This document shows positions 37,609 to 49,532 of a stretch of DNA of 64,000 nucleotides, one piece after another; the stretch's first letter is position 1, and every line of letters begins with the position of its first letter. Source of the DNA: Topomyia yanbarensis (taxonomy: Eukaryota; Arthropoda; Insecta; Diptera; Culicidae). Below the pieces are notes generated by a model, which saw only the letters and a program-made list of their open reading frames with translations, made no database searches and was not told the DNA's origin. The stretch spans positions 365,420,271 to 365,484,270 of the forward strand of contig NC_080672.1 in the NCBI RefSeq assembly GCF_030247195.1. The letters run 5' to 3'. The position numbers and the translations under genes are program-made.

Positions 37609-38095
37609 CAATGGTCTCATGTACAGAAAGTTTCATTAAAATCTGAGAGGGTGCTACCAACTCTGAATACGATTTATCGCGAAATTCATCTATATCTTCT
37701 GAAGATGCGAACTTTGTAGGTCCTGTATGTTTAGAGATGGAGTATGTTTTGGGTAAAAATTTTACTTACAGATTATGTTTTCAAAAATGCACTATATTTC
37801 ATAACTTGTAGGAAAGTTAGTATTTTCACAAGATACACTTATAATTACCTGACATACAACTTTGTCGTAGACACCATCTTTCTACCTCGTACCATTAAAA
37901 AGCTGATATCAGCGCCGCCATAGCGACTGAATCACGAACTAATATGTAATGATCAAATTTCACTAAAAACACTTCAACTCTATAATGAAAGCTAGGAAAT
38001 GGACGTGTAAATTGTGGGTTACCTGCTTTTGGACGTTAGGTACCCACGGTTTTGTCCCCCCGAAAATGCTCGTAAATTGGTAAGTAGTACATGTA

Positions 38096-39526
38096 CACCC
38101 AGGTTTTTTTTACGCGGGGGATACGTACCGCGTAAAAAACCGCGTTAATTGGAAAATCCGCGTAAAAAACGCGTTAATTGGAAAATCCGCGTAGAAAAAA
38201 CCGTGTTGATTCGAAAATCCGTGTAAAAAAATCTCAGCAAAAGACTTAGAATATTTTTGGAAGTTTTTTTTGCGTGGATTTCGCAATTAACACGGTTTTT
38301 GCAAAAAATATTCTAAGTCCTTTTGAATGCAAAAGACTTAGAAGATTTTCGGAAAGATGGAAGAGACGGGTCTGGAAGACTCCTTATGGCCCACACTCTA
38401 ACAATATGGGTATTTTCGGAATGGTCTTGAAGAGTGGGTGCCAGAAATTGATCTTTGACGCCATTTTGAAATCAAAGATGGCGACTTCCGATTTAGTGAA
38501 ATATAACCCAATCAATATGGTTATTTTCGGAATGATCTTGAAAAGTAGGTGTCAGAAATTGATTTTGGACGGCATTTTGAAAGCCGTGATGGCGACGATT
38601 TGCGATTTAGCGAAATTCGACATGGGTATTTTTGGAAGTTGAAGTTGTAGTACAAATAGTTTTATTTAAACAGTTGAATGTACTTGAATTTAAGCAATGT
38701 GTTTAATTTTAATCAATTCAAACCCCCAACTCATGTCTCTTCCATTCTCACCGCACTCTTCTGGATGAACACATAAAAATATTTTGCATTTTGCTGGGTT
38801 ATGATTCGATCTTATATTTGAGGATGTTTTGGATGACTGCCCAGATTTTTCATACGGGAATTTCGGTGAACCGGAAGTCGCCATCTAGAATTTTAAAATA
38901 ACGCCAAACATCGACGTTTGTCTCCTACTCGTCAAAACCATTCCGAAAATACTCATTGATTGAGTTGTAGAGAATCTCGTTAAGCCGGAAGTCGCTATCT
39001 TGGATTTGAAAATGGCGTCAAAAATCAATTTTTCATGGAAAACCTCGCGGGGAAAGAGCAGATTTATTTATTTATTTATTTCTGGTACCTACCAAGACAA
39101 TTCCGAAAATACCCATATTGTTGGGGTGCGGGCCATAAGGAGTCCAGTACCCGTCTCTTCCATCTTTCCGAAAATCTACTAACTCTGTTGCATTCAAAAT
39201 GACTTAAAATATGTTTGGCAAAAACCGTGGTAATTGCGAAATCCGCTCAAAAAATTGCAAAAATTATTCTAAGTTCTTTGCATTTAAAAGGACTTAGAAT
39301 TTTTTTTGCAGGAAAAAATCTAAGTCTTTTGCGTTCAAATGGACTACATTTTTGCAAAAACCGTGTTAATTGCGAAATCCGTGCAAAAAAACTTCCAAAA
39401 GCATTCTTCCAAAGTCTTTTGCTTTTTTTTACGCGGATTTTCGAATTAACGCGGTTTTTACGCGGATTTTCCAATCAACGCGTTTTTTTACGCGGCACGT
39501 ATTTCCCACGTAAAAAAATCTGGGTG
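38096..39526. mobile_element. ACGCGG-rich fold-back MITE, copy 2 (1.43 kb, TA target)
   Basis: The termini CACCCAGGTTTTTTTTACG and its inverse ending ATCTGGGTG are each flanked by TA (38094-38095 and 39527-39528). Terminal modules alternate CCGCGTTAATTGGAAAATCC and CGTAAAAAA. The interior matches copy 1 along its length, including the non-repeated central stretch with CATTCTCACCGCACT and TGGATGAACACATAAAAA. There is no transposase frame. Confidence 0.85.
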
Positions 39527-39529
39527 TAC

Positions 39530-40315
39530 GCCAGTTCTGCATCCATTCTCTGAATCAGCTGTCACAAATATTCAGACACACTAGTACTAAAAACACAATA
39601 ATTACAACATAACCACTAATAGGCTATTTTTATATTTTTAATTAGCCAGTGCACGAATAAGTCGGCCGATAAATTGACCCCCACTGCGAGCCGTGCTCAC
39701 AAACACTGGTATTATGCTGTTGAACAATATTTGCATACACAGCCCACAGAAAAGTCAATCTACGGCGACTAGCCACTGTGCACAGGCTGGTTGACCGTTT
39801 GTTTGGGCTGGTGCAGAGTATGAAAAAAAACACAAAACGTAAGAAAGGCCCATAAGCCCTCTCAGTCTCCTCGATGCACCACCATCGAGTCGTAATGAAA
39901 TAATCATCACTCTGGTATATAGAATATTATTTCTAGTCTTAACATAGCTGTAAAATTTGCATGTAAATGTAAAAAATTATTTTAATATTGTAGCCTCCTA
40001 GTTTTAAGATATCCAAAATGTAAAAACAAAAAATTTGGAGCCGCCAAGCTAACGTATTTGTGCCTATCAAATAAACGAAATGAATAAAAAATAATAATTA
40101 TCATAAAGCAGTTATCTGTCAGAGGTTTTATTTAAACTGATGCACAAATAAGCTTGATAATGTTCACAATACCGTCAAACCCGTTAACCTAGGGAAGGGA
40201 TAAACATCAAATATGAATTCAGTGCCACAAAATTACAAAAATGTGAAGTTTTCAAATTCGGGCCACTTTTGAAGTTTTGCCAACTTTTGCATGGAAAATG
40301 ATCACTGTGCACCCG
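39530..40315. other. Non-coding DNA with no recognised gene
   Basis: Unique-looking, AT-rich. Nothing beyond short chance frames. Confidence 0.4.
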
Positions 40316-40317
40316 GA

Positions 40318-40488
40318 CGTTATAATCATGATGTTGCTCGTTTGGCATGCAAGCGACGAATGATTCCAACGGACACGCGGAACCTCTATTTATAAATTCA
40401 CGTATTTGGTGAGTCTCTTAATTGCCCCATATTGACGGCTCTAGCTGACACACGAGCGATCCACGTTTGACAGGCAACTGCAATTATG
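40318..40488 (+). repeat. Dispersed repeat P, copy 2
   Basis: About 90 percent identical by eye to 33586-33745 through the TATAAATTCACG block and the CGATCCACGTTTGAC block. The two copies diverge after GGCAACTGCAATT, which may be the true edge. Confidence 0.72.
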
Positions 40489-41555
40489 CTGTACATTTAA
40501 CGAAATTTGTTACAAAATTGTTGTGAATATTTTCAATCTGAAAGCGCAAAAATCGTATGTTTTTGATTCAGTGATTCACGTTAAAAAATCGAATGAAATT
40601 TCCCATACTGAGTTTCATACAAATTTTTAACTCAATTCGATGCGTTATGACGGGTGACAATATATTGTACCTTATTTTTTGGTAGCAGTCATTAGCGAAC
40701 ATAATTGGAATCAAAAATGAAATTTCTTCTCAAAAAATTGTTACCCCACCGTAATTTATATGAAGTTGTTTATGTATATGTTGTCTGCCGTCGCATATTT
40801 TTTCCGAAGATATAGGGTATAGAGTCACCAGTCCTCACTTCGTCTGAATTTTTACTTCTGTTTCAGAAACACACTCATAACGTCAAATTAGCCCCGTACA
40901 ACCATTCGTCCTAGATTATACTTTCGTGTTTACATATTGCAAGCAAATTGGATGCGAGCAGTCAGAAAAGCCCGTATACGTGGTGACGCTTCGTCCGTCC
41001 CAGTTTTACAGTTGGCACAGAAAAGGGTCCGTACTGCGTACAGATGTTATCCCGTCGTAAACAAGCGGAAATGGATTTTTCAAATATTTCCCCAGGATTC
41101 AGGCTCCGCTCGACAACGGCAGCTGCGGTCGGTTTGTTGATGACGTTTCTGCTGCGGCAGCCAGTAAAGAATCCGGTGGAACGTGTTTATATGCGGGATT
41201 TATTCCGTCGGTTCAATTGGCTACTTCGTTGTCTTTGCCGATACAAGAATGCTATTTTTATGGGCGTGTTAAATGTAAAAAAAATATTCGTTTCTGTTGC
41301 GTCAAATCAAGTATCGATTTTTTCGATAGAGAAGAGCTGTTATTTTCGTCAAAAAATTCCCCTGGTATTTTTCAAAAAAGCATTTTTGTTTCAGATATAG
41401 TGCTTACTTATTCCAGATCTGATTCTCATTTCTGAATTTTAATCACTATAATAAATCAATAACTAAGCAAGCCTCCAGAAAAATAACCTTCAAATAGCAT
41501 TTGAGCAACTTTTTACAATCACAAATAAATTGAGTTGGATTTGTGTGTTTAAAAT
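40489..41555. other. Non-coding DNA with no recognised gene
   Basis: The frame at 41044-41400 (118 codons) overlaps another frame and resembles no family that I recognise. No RNA gene or array. Confidence 0.4.
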
Positions 41556-41560
41556 TCATC

Positions 41561-41751
41561 TCTTCAGTAACTAACACCAACTTGAGGCCAAGTTAGACGT
41601 TGAATCAAAATTAGTAACCAAATTGGCACTTGCCAGATACTTTAGGCGTCAGATATTTCGTGTGACTGTTGAAATATAGTGTCTGCTAATTTGAGTATTT
41701 GTTTTGATACCTCGTCTAACTTGGCCCCAAGTTGATGCTAGTTACTGACGA
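41561..41751. mobile_element. Short MITE with inverted repeats of about 50 bp
   Basis: TCAGTAACTAACACCAACTT followed by GAGGCCAAGTTAGACG on the left mirrors CGTCTAACTTGGCCCC followed by AAGTTGATGCTAGTTACTGA on the right. The family recurs as a half copy at 46530-46625. Sequence similarity to that copy extends outward through a GTTGG-TTTG word, so the true ends may lie 30-40 bp further out. Confidence 0.7.
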
Positions 41752-44220
41752 AACACAAAAATTTAAGTTAGGTCATGTTCCCTTTATGCACAAATTGGTA
41801 TAATCCAATTTTTCCCACTCAGAATAAATATTACATAATCACAAATACTTTTCCTCGAAACATCTCTCAACAGAGGCAATCAATTCGCCACCCAACATAG
41901 CCATCAATTTCTTCTGAAGTAATTTTCTAATGAAAATACTTTCCATGCCCTTTTATCTGCCGGTGCGCTGAAATCGTTTCATGTTCTGCCCCCGCCTAGC
42001 GCACTCCCTTCGCAGGCAAAAAGCAACCATTACCAACCTGTACACATATGATGTAGCTCTGCAGTTGCATTCCATCGTAAAATAGGGTAGGTACAAAACC
42101 AGAATACAGCAGCGCAAACACACTTTACCCTAGTTAGTACTGCATTCAATCTCGTTTCTTTAATGTATAAATGGTACTGCTACAGTAGCTCTGCTGCTGA
42201 AAAGGGCGCCGGGAAACGGTTTTTTTTGCCGTTGGTTCCTCCGAGCTGGATTGAGATTGCGCGGCATCGTTAGTTCCCACCGAAACTCGTCTGAATTAGT
42301 ACAGACTCACGTCGTACAATGAATTCGTTTAATGTAATGCGAAATAGATCCCCCCGCTCCAGATTGAGATTTGCAGACGGTACGAATTTGTATATTTAGT
42401 AGATGCGAATGCAGCTTTCGCCCGTGTGACCGTGCACGTTGAGATGGGACCTTAGTTTACGGACATGATGACGAATTTTCAGGTTTTTCGTGTTCTTCTT
42501 AGCAGATTTTTAGAATATAATTTGATAAAAATACGTAGCTGAATAGATGTGCATTCGTTTGCAATAGAAGTTCAAAGCGAATGAAATACTACGCTGTAAG
42601 TTTGCATAGAAAACTGATTTGATCCTTAGAAGCACGTAAGGGAAAAAACTCACCCACTCAGATAACACCATGCGTATTTCACCTGCATGCTCGATAGTAT
42701 TGGCCAACTTTTTCAAATAGTCTCATCAATTACCATCTGTGGCCCAGCGTGCAGTAATATCAAAGAAACGTATTATTTAATTGGTTTTACTGATTGGGAA
42801 TGTAGAAACATTGCGAGTAATAAATGTCGAGAAGTAATAAAACAAAACTTTCCCAAATAGTAATTTCAAGGAACAAGTATCGAACGCCCTAACCCTAACT
42901 TAAAAGCTGATATATCCCATCCAAGCACCCGATGATTCGTTGCCTAACGAACACCTTTCCCGCCGCGAAGGTTGAAAGAGTGTCTACAATCAGTCGAGTA
43001 TAATGTTGAATCTTGATGGAAAGTAGTTCGCTGACTGGCTGGCTGAGTATGTGCCGTATCTTTTTCGCTCCATCCTGCTCGGTAGGTAACACTAACTATA
43101 AACCCATATCCTAACGAAACACACATTTTTATGTTCTTCCGCTTCCTCTTCATTCTAGCCCCGTATCTATCTTTCCCACTTTTTCCGACAGAATAAAAGC
43201 CTTTTTCGTAGCGTTCGGAGGAAGACCTACCTATCCGCCCGGTCCGGAGATAGAGAGTTCAATGGTCCGTGCTGAATTGTGATGAAGAGTGATTTGTTAT
43301 TTTCATTTTTCATTTTTCACTTCTTTTCACACCTGATTATTCTTTGGCCGGCATTGAGTGCTAGACGAGACTGGAAGAGGATATTCAACCGTACGCATGG
43401 GTGGGAAATTATTTACCAGCACCGGTTGTGATGATAGCGGTGGTAGCTTTCGACGCGGGTTCTCAGCCTTGTCTAGTCGCGTTTTCTTCCGAAAACCGCG
43501 GATAATGAGGGTGTACTCTGGTTCCATGCATTATGGTTGCGAAGTATGATATGTATCCGGGGGGATTAATGTAGCGAGCTATGAGTAACAATTTGCTTCA
43601 TTCTTATTATTCTGTTTTATCAACTTTACGTTCCAAGCATATAGTTTTATAAATTATTCATGCATGTACAGCTGGAAAATTCTACGATATGCACTTTGCA
43701 TAAGACAGATCCAACTCAGCTGCTTCTATGCTGACAGACAGCATTATTTAAGTGAGAATGCACTTAATTCGATAATGTAGCAGAACTACGGAATGCATTC
43801 AGCACGTCAACTGGCACATTTATCAATCAATCATTGTGCGTCTTTCGCTATGGTACCAGCGTGCGTTTGAGGCGGGAGTTGCTCGACTGCATGCTCCAAC
43901 TTCGACTAGACCAGACTGCAATAGACATATGTACAGTCTAGCGTTGAACCATGATGAAGCGCATAGTTGAAGTTGATATGCAACAAATTTTCTACCATGA
44001 ATGTTGATCAATACCGACATCAGCTGCAACCGAATGCTGAACTGTTGGGGAAGGAAATAAAATTAACCATATCCATGTACCGCAACATAAGATATTTTGA
44101 TAGTAGAGGGTCATTTTGCTAACATATCTTAAACTCTCTGAGCAGCCAGCTGCCGAGATTTTTTATTTGCTGTAATAATCATAATTACAGTGGTCAAACG
44201 ATCCAAGTGTTCCGAACATA
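41752..44220. other. Non-coding DNA, mixed composition
   Basis: A GC-richer patch at 42180-42430 follows a TATAAA-like word near 42167, and another at 43150-43520 shows balanced composition. Either could be regulatory. No exon with a recognised product was found. Confidence 0.35.
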
Positions 44221-44530
44221 AATTGGAATTTGGAAATTGGAAATTGGACATTGGAAATTGGAAATTGGAAATTGGAAATTGGAAATTGGAAATTGGAAAT
44301 TGGAAATTGGAAATTGGAAATTGGAAATTGGAAATTGGAAATTGGAAATTGGAAATTGGAAATTGGAAATTGGAAATTGGAAATTGGAAATTGGAAATTG
44401 GAAATTGGAAATTGGAAATTGGAAATTGGAAATTGGAAATTGGAAATTGGAAATTGGAAATTGGAAATTGGAAATTGGAAATTGGAACTTGGAAATTGAA
44501 AATTGGTAATTGGAAATTGGAAAATTGAAA
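44221..44530 (+). repeat. Satellite array 1, unit AAATTGG (7 bp)
   Basis: About 40 nearly perfect copies with single-base changes only at the margins. All three forward frames are open because the 7-bp unit has no stop in any phase, so the predicted proteins are artefacts. Confidence 0.97.
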
Positions 44531-44569
44531 TTTTAAATTTCAAAGTTTCAAAGTTTCAAATTGAAAAAA

Positions 44570-44757
44570 ATCAAATTTCAAATTTCAAATTTCAACTTTC
44601 CAATTTCAAATTTCAAATTTCAAATTTCAAATTTCAAATTTCAAATTTCAAATTTCAAATTTCAAATTTCAAATTTCAAATTTCAAATTTCAAATTTCAA
44701 ATTTCAAATTTCAAATTTCAAATTTCAAATTTCAAATTTCAAATTTCAAATTTCAAA
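44570..44757 (+). repeat. Satellite array 2, unit AAATTTC (7 bp)
   Basis: About 26 nearly perfect copies, adjoining array 1 through a 40-bp mixed zone and array 3 through a short A-run. The unit differs from those of its neighbours by one or two bases. Confidence 0.96.
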
Positions 44758-44775
44758 AAAAAAAATTGAAATTTG

Positions 44776-46003
44776 AAATTGCAAATTGCAAATTGCAAAT
44801 TGCAAATTGCAAATTGCAAATTGCAAATTGCAAATTGCAAATTGCAAATTGCAAATTGCAAATTGCAAATTGCAAATTGCAAATTGCAAATTGCAAATTG
44901 CAAATTGCAAATTGCAAATTGCAAATTGCAAATTGCAAATTGCAAATTGCAAATTGCAAATTGCAAATTGCAAATTGCAAATTGCAAATTGCAAATTGCA
45001 AATTGCAAATTGCAAATTGCAAATTGCAAATTGCAAATTGCAAATTGCAAATTGCAAATTGCAAATTGCAAATTGCAAATTGCAAATTGCAAATTGCAAA
45101 TTGCAAATTGCAAATTGCAAATTGCAAATTGCAAATTGCAAATTGCAAATTGCAAATTGCAAATTGCAAATTGCAAATTGCAAATTGCAAATTGCAAATT
45201 GCAAATTGCAAATTGCAAATTGCAAATTGCAAATTGCAAATTGCAAATTGCAAATTGCAAATTGCAAATTGCAAATTGCAAATTGCAAATTGCAAATTGC
45301 AAATTGCAAATTGCAAATTGCAAATTGCAAATTGCAAATTGCAAATTGCAAATTGCAAATTGCAAATTGCAAATTGCAAATTGCAAATTGCAAATTGCAA
45401 ATTGCAAATTGCAAATTGCAAATTGCAAATTGCAAATTGCAAATTGCAAATTGCAAATTGCAAATTGCAAATTGCAAATTGCAAATTGCAAATTGCAAAT
45501 TGCAAATTGCAAATTGCAAATTGCAAATTGCAAATTGCAAATTGCAAATTGCAAATTGCAAATTGCAAATTGCAAATTGCAAATTGCAAATTGCAAATTG
45601 CAAATTGCAAATTGCAAATTGCAAATTGCAAATTGCAAATTGCAAATTGCAAATTGCAAATTGCAAATTGCAAATTGCAAATTGCAAATTGCAAATTGCA
45701 AATTGCAAATTGCAAATTGCAAATTGCAAATTGCAAATTGCAAATTGCAAATTGCAAATTGCAAATTGCAAATTGCAAATTGCAAATTGCAAATTGCAAA
45801 TTGCAAATTGCAAATTGCAAATTGCAAATTGCAAATTGCAAATTGCAAATTGCAAATTGCAAATTGCAAATTGCAAATTGCAAATTGCAAATTGCAAATT
45901 GCAAATTGCAAATTGCAATTTGCAATTTGCAATTTGCAAATTGCAAATTGCAAATTGCAAATTGCAAATTGCAAATTGCAAATTGCAAATTGCAAATTGC
46001 AAA
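44776..46003 (+). repeat. Satellite array 3, unit AAATTGC (7 bp)
   Basis: About 175 copies with almost no variation. At 45915-45935 three units appear as GCAATTT, the reverse complement, and the array then returns to the original strand. Frames of more than 400 codons on both strands are a by-product of the unit and are not genes. Confidence 0.97.
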
Positions 46004-46450
46004 TTTCAAGTTTCAAATTTCAAATTCCAAATTTCAAATTTCAGATTTAAATTTCAAATTGCAAATTTCAAGTTTCAAATTACAAGTTTCAAGTTTTCGA
46101 ATTTCAAATTTTTGAATTTTTGTATTTCCGAATTCTCAAATTTTAAAATTTTCGAATTTTCGCATTTTCGAATTTACAAATTTTCAAGTTATCGAATTTT
46201 AGAATCTTCAAATTTTCGATTTTTCGAGCTTCCAAATTTTCGAATTGTTTTTAAAAAATTTTAGCAAAAGCTCAAACTTCCGAGTTTCGAATTTTCGAAC
46301 ATTCCAATTCTCGAATTTTCGGATTTTTGAATTTTCGAATTCCTGATTTTTTAATTTTTTATCATTCGAATTTTTAATTTCTAGAATTTTTGAATTCCTG
46401 AGTCTTCGAATTTTCAAATTGCGAATGTAGAATTTTTGAAAATTAAATAT
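46004..46450. repeat. Decayed margin of the 7-bp arrays
   Basis: Units drift from AAATTTC to forms such as AATTTTCG and AATTTTTG with irregular spacing, as expected for an old array edge that no longer homogenises. Confidence 0.75.
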
Positions 46451-46529
46451 GAATAAAAAATGTGTCATGGGAAAAAATCAGATTATTATCGAATCGAACA
46501 ATCCAAGCATAAAACTTTATAACTGTGTA

Positions 46530-46625
46530 ATGCCAATTTGGTGTTAGACGATATATCTAACTAACAGCAAGTTGGTGTTAGTTACTGACGAGTGAAACAC
46601 GAAACATTCAAAACCAACTTATTTT
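46530..46625 (-). mobile_element. Half copy of the TCAGTAACTA MITE
   Basis: AAGTTGGTGTTAGTTACTGA matches one arm of the element at 41561-41751, with the neighbouring CCAATTTGGTGTTAGACGA matching its interior. The second arm is missing. Confidence 0.6.
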
Positions 46626-48600
46626 ATTTCTTTGTCAAACTAGTTTTAAATTCAGTTTTAGCTTTCATTCGCCGCGTCGTGTTTTTGTTCTACAAGTATC
46701 CTTGCACAAAGACAATGAATTTAAACATCCCACAGAGAAAACAGCTCCATAAATAGCAATGTCAGTTACATCGGTATGATGAAGTTTGTTTTTCCCGCTA
46801 TTTAGCGCTTGGCTTGCAAAACAAACCAAACGATCAGCGCCAAACAAAATTGCGATATTGCGAGAAGAGAGGAGAAACACTGAAATTGCACCCGTAGGCG
46901 AAAACGGTTCGTGTTTACTTGTTCACATGAAAAGTCGTTATTTACCGGGTGTCACTTCCAAAAGCTGGATCCAAAAGAGCTTTTATTTGAACGTGCAAAT
47001 TCATGGTAAAAATATAAAAAAAATGCTAAAAATTAAGTGCTGCCATCTCACGAATATGTACCCCAGTATCCGCCTCTAAATCCATGTGCTGATGGCAACA
47101 CGTATGACTCAAATCTCAGATCAACCACTTTATTTACCATCGAATTTATTTACCATCGAAAGCACCGACTGTTTACTGATACTGTGGCATCAACTTAATA
47201 TCAACAGGGTCCGAAGCTTTGAATGGCAACCGGTGCCAAAACACTCCGGCTCTGTTGATGACATGTGGCGGGAATCCAGTTCGTTTTGGGGGTACACATA
47301 CAAGCCAAAGCAAGCTCAAAGACAAACATTACCGGTCAAACATCACCCGCCAGCAAATGTTTGTTTTCACTCACTATACTATCTACCACGGTCCTACTGG
47401 ACGGACCCCTCTCTCTCTCTCTCTGACATCTCTTGTATCATCGACTGTGTAATCATCTAAACACTGCGCTGACCCCCGATTGGCTAATATGTCGGAAGCA
47501 TATTACAGCAATCGCCACCGCCGCCGCAAGCATGTTTTCATCGAGTTAGTTCAAATACTAACATTTTCGATTTGAAGGCGCCGACGGCCGAGCAAACACC
47601 CACACACACAGCCGTAGAAGGGCAATTTGCGGCAAGCAAATGTAATTTAATGGTATAACGAGTCCCAGTCCTTCGCTGGGCGCTTCGCAGCTGTCTTCCA
47701 GCCAATCCAGGCCTGTTTATCATACCAATGGTCTGCCCTGCCATGCAGCAGCCTTAATGTATGTAATCCGCTACATTCTCGTTACAACTATCATTAGGAG
47801 CTGTCGGCACGTTTTGACTTTCCATGCGCCTTCCAGCAATCCACGATATGATTTACGGCGGAACTGCAGACCTGAAGCCATCCCCGTCCCAGAATGTAGG
47901 CTAATTCCGTGAATTGATTTGCTTCCTCCGTTGTTTCACGAGTTGCCGATCAAAATGGAACTGGGTGGATTTGGCTTCTCCATACTAATTTATTTTGATG
48001 GAGGCGGATGGTGTTCCATAAAAACAGCTTTCGACACTAATCAAGGCTTGCTATTAGATCAATATGAATATGCGTCTAGTTTCAGATATTCGTTTCGTCA
48101 TTAATGAGTCCATCAACCAGTACGGGCACAATTTTCGTGAACAGTAATATATGTATATTTCGTTGCGTGCTCGCGGGTAATCGAGACTAATTTAAGTCAA
48201 GCTTCCCAGTATTTAATGGCCGAAACTTTCCGCCGATAATCAATCTTGATAGGCTGAACTGCCTGCATGCCGCCAGACGGCAAACGGAAAAAAAGAAACT
48301 TCTTCTTCGCCGCCACAGTAGTCATCGTCTGTTGATGCTAATACAGTAGGCATAGGAGACTGTCAGTATCTTTTATCGCGTCGGCTAATTGACATAGATT
48401 TGGGGCAATTCGTGACCACGACCGACGGGGGTGTTTTGTCGATAGAAGAAATACGGGCTAATCGGATTAAGTTAGTAACTGAAGAAGTTGTAAAATTACC
48501 CAACCACAAAAGCATAATTTTATTTGCGTTAATTACTACTCATTTCTAATAGTTTCGGTTCAGTATAATACTATATTAAAAAATAAATGTAAGGCCAAAA
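46626..48600. other. Non-coding DNA, higher-complexity block, possibly regulatory
   Basis: Between about 47160 and 48330 composition is balanced, repeats are scarce and words such as GCAAGCAAATGTAATTTAAT and TTAATGGCCGAAAC occur. In this repeat-dense window such a stretch may be a conserved non-coding element or an unrecognised exon. A 124-codon frame at 47086-47460 matches no family I know. A short CT run lies at 47409-47426. Confidence 0.35.
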
Positions 48601-48607
48601 TTTTCTC

Positions 48608-49532
48608 GATGAAATAGAGAAATAAAGAAATAAAGAATAAAAGAATAAAGGAATAAAGAAATAAAGGAAATACGAGTAAAAGAATAAAAGAATAAAGAAA
48701 TAAAGGAAATACGAGTAAAAGAATAAAAGAATAAAGGAATAAAGGAATAAAGGAATAAAGGAATAAAGGAATAAAGGAATAAAGGAATAAAGGAATAAAG
48801 GAATAAAGGAATAAAGGAATAAAGGAATAAAGGAATAAAGGAATAAAGGAATAAAGGAATAAAGGAATAAAGGAATAAAGGAATAAAGGAATAAAGGAAT
48901 AAAGGAATAAAGGAATAAAGGAATAAAGGAATAAAGGAATAAAGGAATAAAGGAATAAAGGAATAAAGGAATAAAGGAATAAAGGAATAAAGGAATAAAG
49001 GAATAAAGGAATAAAGGAATAAAGGAATAAAGGAATAAAGGAATAAAGGAATAAAGAAATAAAGGAATTAAGGAACAAAGGAATAAAGGAATAAAGGAAT
49101 AAAGGAATAAAGGAATAAAGGAATAAAGGAATAAAGGAATAAAGGAATAAAGGAATAAAGGAATAAAGGAATAAAGGAATAAAGGAATAAAGGAATAAAG
49201 GAATAAAGGAATAAAGGAATAAAGGAATAAAGGAATAAAGGAATAAAGGAATAAAAGAATAAAGGAATAAAGGAATAAAGGAATAAAGGAATAAAGGAAT
49301 AAAGGAATAAAGGAATAAAGGAATAAAGGAATAAAGGAATAAAGGAATAAAGGAATAAAGGAATAAAGGAATAAAGGAATAAAGGAATAAAGGAATAAAG
49401 GAATAAAGGAATAAAGGAATAAAGGAATAAAGTAATAAAGGAATAAAGGGATAAAGGAATAAAGGAATAAAGGAATAAAGGAATAAAGGAATAACGGAAT
49501 AAAGGAATAAAGGAATAACGGAATAAAGGAAT
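48608..49532 (+). repeat. Satellite array 4, unit AAAGGAAT (8 bp)
   Basis: About 100 nearly perfect units from 48733 on. The first 125 bp are irregular and include two copies of a block of about 50 bp with GGAAATACGAGTAAAAG. Minus-strand frames giving FLYSFIPL repeats are artefacts. Confidence 0.96.

Larger units (their letters stand above)
34524..37690. mobile_element. Long-inverted-end element, copy 2 (3.2 kb), carrying nested insertions
   Basis: The left arm runs from 34524 to about 35305 and holds a SINE. The right arm runs from about 36480 to 37690 and holds a 722-bp CACAGTG element. The outer tips are GACGAATTTCGCGCC and GCGAAATTCATC. The subterminal blocks are of the two different types: AACTCGAACAAAT on the left and AAATCGTATTCAGAG on the right. 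Flanks are TATA on both sides. The interior has a fragment of the ACGCGG MITE family and a CTCTGGA minisatellite rather than a transposase gene. Confidence 0.78.
34412..37945. mobile_element. Outer MITE split by later insertions
   Basis: ACTAGTTCGAGATTCAGCCG at 34414 is mirrored by the reverse complement of ATTAGTTCGTGATTCAGTCG at about 37919-37942. Just inside, both sides carry related words about a cut-off TTTTTTA and GTGTCTTCGA (left) or GGTGTCTACGA (right, inverted). The long-inverted-end element copy 2 sits within it. Removing that insertion rejoins TTTAAATATA to TCTTCTGAAG with no gap. Confidence 0.65.

Noticed and set aside
44739..46264. Open frames of 418-492 codons on both strands
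   Set aside because: They are translations of a uniform 7-bp repeat without stops in any phase. No start context, composition or homology supports a protein.
47086..47460. 124-codon frame as a gene
   Set aside because: Overlaps a second frame in the same stretch, includes a CT repeat, and has no recognisable domain.
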